6,998 bases of DNA from an uncultured Methylococcaceae bacterium (GTDB lineage: Bacteria > Pseudomonadota > Gammaproteobacteria > Methylococcales > Methylomonadaceae): the NCBI GenBank assembly GCA_903903365.1, contig CAIUYS010000514.1, forward strand, positions 1-6,998. The letters run 5' to 3'. This document shows, piece after piece, positions 1-5,177 of this stretch (positions are counted from its first letter, which is position 1; every line of letters starts with the position of its first letter). A model generated the notes under the pieces. It searched no databases. It was given only the letters and a program-made list of their open reading frames with translations, and had not been told where the DNA came from. The position numbers and the translations under genes were made by a program.

Positions 1-1
1 C

Positions 2-51
2 AAGGCGCGCACGGCAAGCCCTACAGAAAATAATGTCGCATAATCAACGAA
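2..51 (+). repeat. Partial copy of the palindrome-plus-tail repeat (copy 1)
   Basis: This is the right arm of the GTAGGGCGTGCC palindrome plus its tail; the left arm is outside the window. It matches 208-257 over 50 bp with only two differences (c12 against t218, a16 against c222). The match continues through the tail taatgtcgcataatcaacga and stops at 51/257, which puts the right edge of the element there. Confidence 0.85.
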
Positions 52-126
52 TATTGAAGCGTGACGGGGTTTGCAACCTTGATCGTTACTCACGTTTTGA
101 AAGCTATTGAAACCTTTAAACGTTTC

Positions 127-149
127 GGTCGGGGTTGCAAACCCCGACC
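127..149. repeat. Perfect 10-bp-arm hairpin, GGTCGGGGTT-GCA-AACCCCGACC
   Basis: The two 10-base arms are exact reverse complements around a 3-base loop. Similar tracts (gacggggtttgcaacc at 62-77, gcggggtttgcaag around 2023-2036) suggest a family scattered through the genome. It looks like a REP-like repeat. No function can be assigned from the sequence. Confidence 0.75.
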
Positions 150-177
150 AGCATCGTACATTAAGAGTCTCTAGTAC

Positions 178-257
178 GTAGGGCGTGCCGTGCGCGCCTT
201 AACTTTTAAGGCGCGCATGGCACGCCCTACAGAAAATAATGTCGCATAATCAACGAA
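178..257 (+). repeat. Complete palindrome-plus-tail repeat (copy 2)
   Basis: The palindromic part is 178-230: two 25-base arms with one mismatch around a 3-base loop, beginning GTAGGGCGTGCC and ending GGCACGCCCTAC. An asymmetric tail at 231-257 (agaaaataatgtcgcataat, then caacgaa) is shared with copy 1 in the same orientation and with the copy at 5076-5153 in the opposite one. The shared tail shows that the repeated unit is larger than the palindrome and has a direction. A REP- or MITE-like mobile repeat is the likely class. Confidence 0.85.
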
Positions 258-290
258 GATATCTATAGTTTATATGATTAACAGATTTCA

Positions 291-878
291 TTACTTTTTA
301 ACTACAAAATTATGCCACGTCAAATTTCTTGTCGCTTCTGTTTCACTTTCCTGTGCCAAGACGGTGCATTGATTTTCTTCAAAGAATGTTAAAAAGTCAG
401 CACTATTGATCGTTTCATAGAGCTTGCCTTTTTCTCGATTTCCGGTTGCCTGGGTGCCTCGAAAAGAGATGATTAAACAACCCGAGTCGTTAAGTAATTG
501 CAGTAAACGAAGGCAGGCGGTATTTAAGGCAAGGGGGGTTAAATGCATCAATACGGCAGAGCAGAGAATATTCTGAAACTGCGCTTTACCCAGTTGGTTT
601 AGTTCCGGCAAGGCATCTTGAAAAAAATGCTCGTCGGGGTATAACGCTTGAGCCCGTTGTAACATCTGTTCCGAAGCATCCACACCGGTTGCCGGAAATC
701 CTTGCAGCGTTAGCCAATGGGTATCCCGGCCAATTCCACAGCCCACATCAAGGGTTGTTCCACTTTTAATAAAATAGCGGTCAATTAATTCATAAATCCG
801 GTGCGGCGTTAAGATTGCATGTAAGTGTGCAATGCTTTCGGCTTCGCGGTTGTAGGTGTCTATGGTTTGTTTATCCAT
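291..878 (-). CDS. Small class I SAM-dependent methyltransferase (195 aa), complete
   Basis: This is a soluble Rossmann-fold methyltransferase of unknown substrate. The SAM-binding glycine motif is DVGCGIGRDT at residues 44-53. The acidic end of strand 2 is the Asp in GVDAS (65-69), and the motif IV region LCSAVLMHL is at 105-113. Length is normal for a stand-alone methyltransferase domain of this type, and no substrate-recognition domain is visible. The ATG at 878 is the only sensible start; no clear Shine-Dalgarno precedes it. It starts 29 bp after the PIN toxin stop, so it may now be read from the toxin-antitoxin promoter. A second copy of its first 18 codons overlaps the stop of the phosphorothioation-associated methyltransferase gene (2364-2528), so it probably once followed that gene directly. 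A role in the Dnd locus is therefore inferred, not shown. It could also act on a small molecule. Confidence 0.88.
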   Translation of the reverse strand: MDKQTIDTYNREAESIAHLHAILTPHRIYELIDRYFIKSGTTLDVGCGIGRDTHWLTLQGFPATGVDASEQMLQRAQALYPDEHFFQDALPELNQLGKAQFQNILCSAVLMHLTPLALNTACLRLLQLLNDSGCLIISFRGTQATGNREKGKLYETINSADFLTFFEENQCTVLAQESETEATRNLTWHNFVVKK

Positions 879-907
879 GGGTAGTTTTTTATAGAGGTGA
901 TTTCAGT

Positions 908-1324
908 TTAATTTCCATGTAATTGCCAAAAGTCAGCTGGCTTGATAATTGAGTAAAGATGGGATAAAGCAAGTAAATCTTTGTCACCGGTAACAAGATA
1001 GTTGGCGTTTGCAGCCAGAAATGTTCCAAGAACAGGTTGGTCGGCGGCATCACGAAGGTGAGGATCTTCTATTGGCTCGGGTTCAACCAGATCAGCGAGA
1101 AAAGCCAAACTATCCACAAAATCGCGCATTTCAGAATTGGACCAACCCAAGCGATGATTAAGTCTTGGAAGGACGCGTAGCAATTCATCTAAAATATATT
1201 GGGAAAGTACCACATCTAAACTACCACTTCGCCATGCCGCGACAATTTTTCCTGGTATGGAATTTGGATAGGCAGTACCGGAAAGTAAAACATTGGTATC
1301 CAAAACGATGCAAACATGAGTCAT
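908..1324 (-). CDS. PIN-domain toxin, putative ribonuclease of a toxin-antitoxin pair (138 aa)
   Basis: The protein fits the PIN family of putative toxin components (TIGR00305/COG1569 type), which are Mg-dependent ribonucleases held inactive by a cognate antitoxin. The acidic centre is visible: Asp9 in LDTNVLLSG, Glu47 in LDELL, Asp92 and Asp95 in RDAADQPVL, and Asp114/Asp116 in TGDKDLLAL. Length is typical of a single full PIN domain with nothing missing, so it looks functional. It starts 8 bp after the antitoxin stop, the usual antitoxin-then-toxin order. The RNA target cannot be read from the sequence. The pair sits between two methyltransferase genes that appear to have once been adjacent, so it probably arrived by insertion. 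Confidence 0.9.
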   Translation of the reverse strand: MTHVCIVLDTNVLLSGTAYPNSIPGKIVAAWRSGSLDVVLSQYILDELLRVLPRLNHRLGWSNSEMRDFVDSLAFLADLVEPEPIEDPHLRDAADQPVLGTFLAANANYLVTGDKDLLALSHLYSIIKPADFWQLHGN

Positions 1325-1332
1325 AATAAGCG

Positions 1333-1602
1333 TTAAGAATGCCTGATTTCGGAAACAATAGCATCGATTTCATCCAGGCCGTCTTCCTCTGGAATAGGCG
1401 CATAAGCTTCGGCAAGACGCTGGCTTAGTATTTCAAAGCGGTCTTTAAAGCGGCGTATCCGCTCAAATAGTTGTGTATCAACCAAGGCAGCCACAGGTTT
1501 TCCGTCTTTTTTAATCAATATAGAGTCATGGCGGTATTGAACCTGATTGAGCATTTCACCCAGATTTTGCCGGAATACAGCAGCATTTACTTCGTTAATC
1601 AT
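1333..1602 (-). CDS. Phd/YefM-type antitoxin (89 aa) paired with the PIN toxin
   Basis: The N-terminal half has the Phd/YefM pattern: MINEVNAAVFRQNLGEMLNQ, then a basic beta segment (SILIKKDGKPVAALV), then a helix (LFERIRR). Members of this family bind their own promoter as dimers and neutralise a toxin through the C-terminal region, which here is acidic (PEEDGLDEIDAIVSEI). The frame is open to an upstream ATG at 1626, but I prefer the ATG at 1602. It has GGAG (1610-1613) seven bases upstream, it fits the family N-terminus, and the -10 element at 1629-1634 would put the transcript start near 1622, below the longer start. The toxin follows after 8 bp. Autoregulation is expected from the family and from the imperfect palindrome inside the promoter. 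Confidence 0.9.
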   Translation of the reverse strand: MINEVNAAVFRQNLGEMLNQVQYRHDSILIKKDGKPVAALVDTQLFERIRRFKDRFEILSQRLAEAYAPIPEEDGLDEIDAIVSEIRHS

Positions 1603-1628
1603 GTTAATTCTCCATTGTAGACACATTG

Positions 1629-1657
1629 ATCATATTGATTAATATCAGCAATGTCAA
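1629..1657 (-). promoter_or_regulatory. Sigma70-type promoter of the toxin-antitoxin operon with likely operator
   Basis: On the minus strand a perfect -35 TTGACA (1657-1652) is followed by a 17-bp spacer and a -10 TATGAT (1634-1629), which matches the consensus at five of six positions. The predicted start is near 1622, leaving a leader of about 20 bases that contains the GGAG at 1613-1610. The spacer and -10 contain the imperfect palindrome TGATATTAATCAATATGATCA (about 1627-1647), with core arms ATATT/AATAT. This is a natural place for the Phd-like antitoxin to bind and repress. The promoter is seen directly; the operator role is inferred. Confidence 0.75.
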
Positions 1658-1813
1658 TTATGGATTTTAAGGCCTTGACGCTAATAAAATTTAACTGATG
1701 ATCAAAAAGGTCGGTGTAATGTGTTGGGTAATACTTCGCGGCTACCAACTTAAGGCGGGACACTTTTTACTATTAACAATCACGGTGAACCCAGAAAGAG
1801 TAACGATAGGTTG

Positions 1814-1839
1814 TAGGGGTAGAAAATTTTCTACCCTTA
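1814..1839. repeat. A/T-centred palindrome, 20 bp perfect core
   Basis: GGGTAGAAAA at 1817-1826 is the exact reverse complement of TTTTCTACCC at 1827-1836. Two further outer pairs match (t1814/a1839, a1815/t1838), interrupted by one G-T pair. There is no loop, so it is more like a dimeric protein site or cruciform seed than an RNA hairpin. No gene starts next to it. Confidence 0.7.
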
Positions 1840-1958
1840 CTGCACGTCGTAATTTGCAACGTTAGTCGCGACGGGCTAGCGACAGCGTAACCCAACAAAT
1901 CGTAGTGTCGATAAATCAATCTATTGTATGCTTTGTAATTGCCATCCATGGCAACTGG

Positions 1959-1981
1959 ATTCCGGCAATCCCTGCCGGAAT
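1959..1981. repeat. Short hairpin repeat, ATTCCGGCA arms
   Basis: Nine-base arms ATTCCGGCA and TGCCGGAAT flank the loop atccc, inside the context ctggattccggcaatccctg. This resembles a short interspersed hairpin common in many proteobacterial genomes. It sits just downstream of the 52-residue antitoxin gene on the minus strand and could serve as its transcript end, though no T-tract follows. Confidence 0.65.
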
Positions 1982-2006
1982 GACGGACTTTTTTGTACTT
2001 GGCGAA

Positions 2007-2165
2007 TCATTCCGAACGGGGGGCGGGGTTTGCAAGTTTTTTTGCCTGTTCGTCGCGGTACTTTTCAATGAGTCGTTCAATAAATTCGGTACTGGTAACA
2101 TGTTCTTGTTGCGCCATGTCATTAAGATGATTGGCGGCTTGATCACTGATTTGTAGTGTTTGCAT
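2007..2165 (-). CDS. Orphan ribbon-helix-helix-like antitoxin (52 aa)
   Basis: This small minus-strand frame starts MQTLQISDQAANHLNDMAQQ and continues EHVTSTEFIERLIEKYRDEQ. It has a short beta strand (TLQI), an amphipathic helix, a turn and a second helix ending in charged residues. That pattern fits small RHH/CopG-type antitoxins or DNA-binding regulators. GAGAA lies about 6 bases before the ATG as a weak ribosome site. No toxin gene follows; the next 400 bp are non-coding, so it is either an orphan or the remnant of a pair. Its last residues (LANPAPRSE) are encoded by a GC-rich tract resembling the gggtttgcaa repeats seen elsewhere, so the original C-terminus may have been replaced by repeat DNA. 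Function is inferred from pattern only. Confidence 0.6.
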   Translation of the reverse strand: MQTLQISDQAANHLNDMAQQEHVTSTEFIERLIEKYRDEQAKKLANPAPRSE

Positions 2166-2325
2166 GATGGATTCTCGCCGTTAGATTTGATAGTTATTGT
2201 ACTGTAAGTTTAACCGATTTATGAGTCGGCATCACAATATCACATTTAATTTAGTGCTCTGTAGCAAGTAGCCTCGATGGAGTATAACGTAATCGAGGAT
2301 TTGACTTGGCTTATCCTCTATGTGA

Positions 2326-2355
2326 TAAACCGCTTGCAACACCTCAAGCGGTTTA
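2326..2355. repeat. Perfect 11-bp-arm hairpin, TAAACCGCTTG / CAAGCGGTTTA
   Basis: The arms at 2326-2336 and 2345-2355 are exact reverse complements around an 8-base loop. It lies immediately next to the broken end of the methyltransferase remnant (2364), so it may belong to the DNA that was inserted or recombined there. No T-run follows on either strand, which argues against a simple terminator. Confidence 0.65.
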
Positions 2356-2363
2356 CAGCGTGT

Positions 2364-2528
2364 TGTGCAATGCTTTCGGCTTCTTGGTTGGTAACTATTC
2401 AGTCCCCCCCTCTTTGAAAAAGAGGGGTTAGGGGAGATTTTTTAAATAAATCCCCCTCAATCCCCCTTTTTCAAAGGGGGAGGTGAATATTTACCTTGGT
2501 TGACGATGTCTATGGTTTGTTTATCCAT
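2364..2528 (-). pseudogene. Truncated 5' remnant of the small methyltransferase gene, split by a MITE
   Basis: The bases at 2503-2532 and 2364-2390 together match 853-882 and 826-852 of the intact small methyltransferase region. That is 57 aligned bases with 5 differences and no gaps once the inserted element and one target copy are removed. The restored reading begins MDKQTIDIVNQEAESIAQ, against MDKQTIDTYNREAESIAH in the intact protein. Homology stops abruptly at 2364, so only 18 codons remain. Its ATG (2528-2526) overlaps the stop of the large methyltransferase gene by 8 bases (ATGGATAA), the arrangement of a translationally coupled operon pair. This marks where the small methyltransferase probably once sat, or where a second copy began. 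It cannot make a functional enzyme now. Confidence 0.88.
2391..2494. mobile_element. 104-bp MITE with terminal inverted repeats and 8-bp target duplication
   Basis: The ends are GTAACTATTCA and TGAATATTTAC, inverted repeats matching at 10 of 11 bases. The inverted match extends with imperfections about 47 bases inward from each end. Each half also folds on itself: CCCCTCTTT/AAAGAGGGG in the left half and CCCCCTTT/AAAGGGGG in the right. The 8-bp sequence cttggttg occurs directly on both sides (2383-2390 and 2495-2502), as expected for a target-site duplication. It contains no coding frame, so it would need a transposase supplied elsewhere. Removing it with one target copy restores gapless alignment to the intact methyltransferase gene. 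Confidence 0.92.
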
Positions 2529-5058
2529 GGGTTAATGCGCCTTTATGTTTTTTGGGCACTTGCTTTCCCGCTTCGGTGATTACCAAATCGATATACTCGC
2601 CTTTTTGTTCGGGGCCATAACTGACATGAATCGGACGATCTTCACCGTAAAAATACAGCCGGTCAAACGGGGTGTTTTCTGCAACCCAGTCGGCAACTTC
2701 GCGCATGTTTTCATCGTCGACGATAAAATCAATGGCTGCACCCAAACGAGGGCAGATCAGGTTCTTTTTGGAATTGAGTTCGTGTGCGGCATGTTGATCA
2801 AGCTTTGGGGCAACCCGTTTGTTAATATGTTTGCCTAATTCATGCGAGCAAAAACCGTAGGTCAGCTTAATCATGCCAAAGTAGTCAATCACCGGATCAA
2901 GAATGTGCGTGGCCAACTCATACAGGGCGGTATAACTGTCCGGTTGTTTGGGGCAATTGGGCAAGCCGGTCGTTTGTTGGGTTTCGCCACATTCAATGAG
3001 TTGCCGATACGTCAGGTTTTGGCCACAGTGATCATCCATTTCCGGAATGGTTTGACTGCGTAGTAAGGTAAAACCGTTAATTTCCCACCGGGCCTGAGCA
3101 AGACTCTCCCGGAACTGATCCGGTCTGGGGCCATAGCCGCTTAAATCAAATAAATTTAAAGCTTGCAGGTGTTCATCAAAGCTCAGTTGTTCGGCATAAT
3201 TGCAAAATTCTTCATTGATGATGCGTGATTTTAAATATAGATAAGTCGGTTCGTAGTCTTTGCCATAGTGATAAAGATCAAAGGATTGGGTGCGCAGGTT
3301 AATTTTGACGCGTTCCAGTAAACTTGGTAACGGCAAGTTTTTAAAATCATCGTAGCGCATTAAACTAAGTTTGCCGGATTGGCTATGAATTTTGATTACA
3401 TCGGTTTGCTCTATGTCGCCATACAGAACGGTTGCACAGCCACTGTAAATTCGGAGCAGGGCAGGGAGTTGTTCGACCATATCGGAATGGAGATGCAAAG
3501 CGGCTTCGTCATCAAGATAACCCAGGCCTTGTTCGGCAGCTTGCAGGCAAGCGGCGGCGATTAGTTCTGCGTTACTTATTTTATATAACAGCGCGGTCGC
3601 GCTGGCAATGGCGTTTTGATAGTCGCCAAAAAAAGCTTTGATATCTTTTTGTAGCGTGTTTTCCAGATGTTTATAGGGTTTACGTTTTGAAAAAGTCTCC
3701 AAGGCAAAATAAGTCAGCAAGTCATTGATGCGGCTTTGCCGTGCTTGTTCTAATAGCGTTTCATCAAACTGCGCCAGCATAAAGTGCAGGGCTTTGCTAG
3801 TGGTGCCAAAGTGTTGTATCAGCGCCAGCAGATATTCAATTTCAGATTTTACGGGTAGCCGTCCCAATTCCAGTGTTTGTTGCCACAGCGGATCCAGCAG
3901 ATGTTGAGCGGCAAGATACTGTTTTTCGTTACGCGACAGTTTGGGTAAATCGGGATTGGCCGAACGATACGCCAGGCGCAACACGGTGCGGTGACTGCGT
4001 TGTCGATTGAGCAAAAAGCGTTGTTCGGCATCGGGGTCTTTAAAAATATAAAAGATACCAGGAGCGACCGGAATGGCTTGTGTCTCCAGTGCTTCGCTTA
4101 AGAATTCTTTTAACTCGGTTTGACTAAAATATTTTTGAAACGTATTGCGCTGGGTAATAACGCCGTCATTAAAGGTCTGGCCTTTAAAGGTATTTTGGTT
4201 AACCAGCATGGCCGATACCACCAAGACTTGCCGGGTTAAGTGGTAAGCGCCCAATAACGCTTCAAGACGTTCTTGATAACTTTCGATGACATTAATAACA
4301 AAGCCCAAATTAACAATGTCGGCGGTTTGTTTGGGTTGCTCCGGGGCATAATGCGGGTCCCAACCGGACACGGTAATGGCGTTGGCGGTTAAGTTGCGAA
4401 TATCATCGCCTCTGCCACAACCGTAATCAAATACCGACCAGTTACCTTCCAAAAAACCATGCCGTGCCAGACATTGCATCGGTGCCGACAAGTTGCTGCG
4501 CGACAGCGCGGTTAAATGCCTGGCAATGGCAGCGCTTGAGCTGGGCTCAACGGCTTGATCATCTTGATCTTCTACATTACCCAAGGGCACAAATTGATGG
4601 TCAATCAGTTGAAAGCCTTTTTCGGTAATCAGCTTTTCCCAGGCTTGTTTAAAGCCGATACGCAGCGTATTTTCAAATAAACCCAGTTGTTCGGCAGTCG
4701 TTGTCAGTTCTTTAAATTGCACGTTATGCGGATCATTTGGACTCAGTAATAATTCTTTACGGTGCAAAATGGGAGGATTTAACGACGCCTGATAGCTGCG
4801 TTTTTCAACACGCCGGGTATCCAGATCAATGCGATAACTGGTTTCCAGAGCAGGAAAGGCTTCGTTAAAAAAGCCGGGGTACCCTAATAAAGACAGCGAC
4901 TGACTGTTACTGTCATATTTTACAATATTGTAATCAGTACCCGCCTGTACGTTGGCCAAGGTTTCCGCTTCAGCGACGCGCTGTTGCACATCGTCAGGTT
5001 GGGCAGGGGTTAAATTGCTGTGCCAATAAACATTGTTGAGAACTTTTTTGCCAAGCAT
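2521..5058 (-). CDS. DNA phosphorothioation-associated putative methyltransferase (845 aa) with C-terminal M15-like domain
   Basis: I recognise this as the Dnd-associated putative methyltransferase family (TIGR04096), whose role in DNA sulfur modification is not established. The N-terminal region (1-180) opens GKKVLNNVYWHS as in relatives. A Rossmann methyltransferase domain follows: FDYGCGRGDD (210-219) for SAM binding, SGWDP (231-235), then DIVNLGFVINVIE (247-259) and NTFQKYFSQTEL (305-315). A long helical region and a conserved block (about 540-660) come next. Residues about 680-820 look like an M15/hedgehog-type D,D-peptidase fold. LGAAIDF keeps Asp777 and RPIHVSYG keeps His811, but the expected first His ligand position is Pro770, so catalysis is doubtful. 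The start at 5058 has only a weak upstream ribosome site. It lies 119 bp after the cysteine desulfurase, and its stop overlaps the ATG of the methyltransferase remnant. Confidence 0.9.
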   Translation of the reverse strand: MLGKKVLNNVYWHSNLTPAQPDDVQQRVAEAETLANVQAGTDYNIVKYDSNSQSLSLLGYPGFFNEAFPALETSYRIDLDTRRVEKRSYQASLNPPILHRKELLLSPNDPHNVQFKELTTTAEQLGLFENTLRIGFKQAWEKLITEKGFQLIDHQFVPLGNVEDQDDQAVEPSSSAAIARHLTALSRSNLSAPMQCLARHGFLEGNWSVFDYGCGRGDDIRNLTANAITVSGWDPHYAPEQPKQTADIVNLGFVINVIESYQERLEALLGAYHLTRQVLVVSAMLVNQNTFKGQTFNDGVITQRNTFQKYFSQTELKEFLSEALETQAIPVAPGIFYIFKDPDAEQRFLLNRQRSHRTVLRLAYRSANPDLPKLSRNEKQYLAAQHLLDPLWQQTLELGRLPVKSEIEYLLALIQHFGTTSKALHFMLAQFDETLLEQARQSRINDLLTYFALETFSKRKPYKHLENTLQKDIKAFFGDYQNAIASATALLYKISNAELIAAACLQAAEQGLGYLDDEAALHLHSDMVEQLPALLRIYSGCATVLYGDIEQTDVIKIHSQSGKLSLMRYDDFKNLPLPSLLERVKINLRTQSFDLYHYGKDYEPTYLYLKSRIINEEFCNYAEQLSFDEHLQALNLFDLSGYGPRPDQFRESLAQARWEINGFTLLRSQTIPEMDDHCGQNLTYRQLIECGETQQTTGLPNCPKQPDSYTALYELATHILDPVIDYFGMIKLTYGFCSHELGKHINKRVAPKLDQHAAHELNSKKNLICPRLGAAIDFIVDDENMREVADWVAENTPFDRLYFYGEDRPIHVSYGPEQKGEYIDLVITEAGKQVPKKHKGALTHG

Positions 5059-5075
5059 GTTGTTATAGAGTCCGA

Positions 5076-5153
5076 AGTTGATTAAGCGACATTACTTTTT
5101 GTAGGGCGTGCCATGCGCGCCTTTAAAGCTAAGGCGTGCATGGCACGCCCTAC
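5076..5153 (-). repeat. Palindrome-plus-tail repeat (copy 3), between the two Dnd-type genes
   Basis: The palindrome at 5101-5153 has 21-base arms (GTAGGGCGTGCC..., ...GGCACGCCCTAC) with one mismatch, extended by CTT/AAG pairing near the loop. On the minus strand it continues into the tail acaaaaagtaatgtcgctta then atcaac, which matches copies 1 and 2 except for a few bases. The element therefore points leftwards, opposite to the other two. It fills most of the gap between the cysteine desulfurase and the large methyltransferase, and its tail ends about 17 bases before that ATG. As RNA it would form a strong hairpin that could reduce read-through or protect the upstream message; this is inference. 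Confidence 0.85.
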
Positions 5154-5177
5154 GTAATTAATTCATGGCTCTATACT

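Larger units (their letters stand above)
1..290. other. Gene-free, repeat-filled stretch downstream of the small methyltransferase
   Basis: I see no credible coding region here. The stretch holds a partial and a complete copy of a GTAGGGCGTGCC palindrome with a conserved tail, and between them a second hairpin with GGTCGGGGTT arms (127-149). A diverged relative of that hairpin, gacggggtttgcaacc, lies at 62-77. The block follows the stop codon of the leftmost minus-strand gene, so the hairpin at 178-230 could end or stabilise that transcript, but no T-tract follows it to make a classical terminator. Confidence 0.7.
1603..2006. other. Intergenic stretch with promoter and repeat fragments
   Basis: Beyond the toxin-antitoxin promoter I see no gene. 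The stretch contains two diverged copies, in opposite orientation, of a hairpin repeat starting TGTTGGGT (1722-1748 and about 1873-1897). It also has a 20-bp perfect palindrome (1817-1836) and a hairpin of the widespread ATTCCGGCA...TGCCGGAAT kind (1959-1981). The tract aaggcgggacactttttac (about 1752-1770) resembles sequence often seen near insertion sequences, but no element can be delimited. Confidence 0.6.
2166..2520. other. Gene-free stretch with hairpins, a MITE and the methyltransferase remnant
   Basis: No intact gene is visible. From left to right it holds an imperfect hairpin with arms CCTCGAT (2272-2278) and ATCGAGG (2292-2298), a perfect 11-bp-arm hairpin at 2326-2355, then the truncated methyltransferase start with its embedded MITE. 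The left part reads like stacked small repeats. Confidence 0.65.

Noticed and set aside
1..257. CRISPR array from the repeated 50-bp units
   Set aside because: There are only two direct copies, spaced about 156 bp apart, each palindromic with a tail; unit size and spacing do not fit a CRISPR array.
1722..1897. A complete 176-bp transposable element bounded by TGTTGGGT inverted ends
   Set aside because: The ends match only imperfectly, each end also folds on itself as an independent hairpin, and no target duplication is visible.
1916..2146. Minus-strand 76-codon frame over the same region
   Set aside because: It is a different frame of the same DNA as the 2165-2007 gene, reads through the ATTCCGGCA repeat, and lacks the helix pattern seen in the gene I chose.
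1905..2156. Plus-strand open frame of 83 codons across the orphan antitoxin region
   Set aside because: It runs antisense to the 52-residue minus-strand gene and through hairpin repeats, its sequence shows no family pattern, and its start has no ribosome site.
2545..3063. Plus-strand open frames of 97 and 73 codons
   Set aside because: They are antisense frames of the well-supported 845-residue minus-strand gene.
5101..5153. Intrinsic terminator after dndA
   Set aside because: The hairpin is strong, but what follows on the minus strand is acaaaaagtaatg, with no T-tract, and the same palindrome occurs elsewhere as a repeat.
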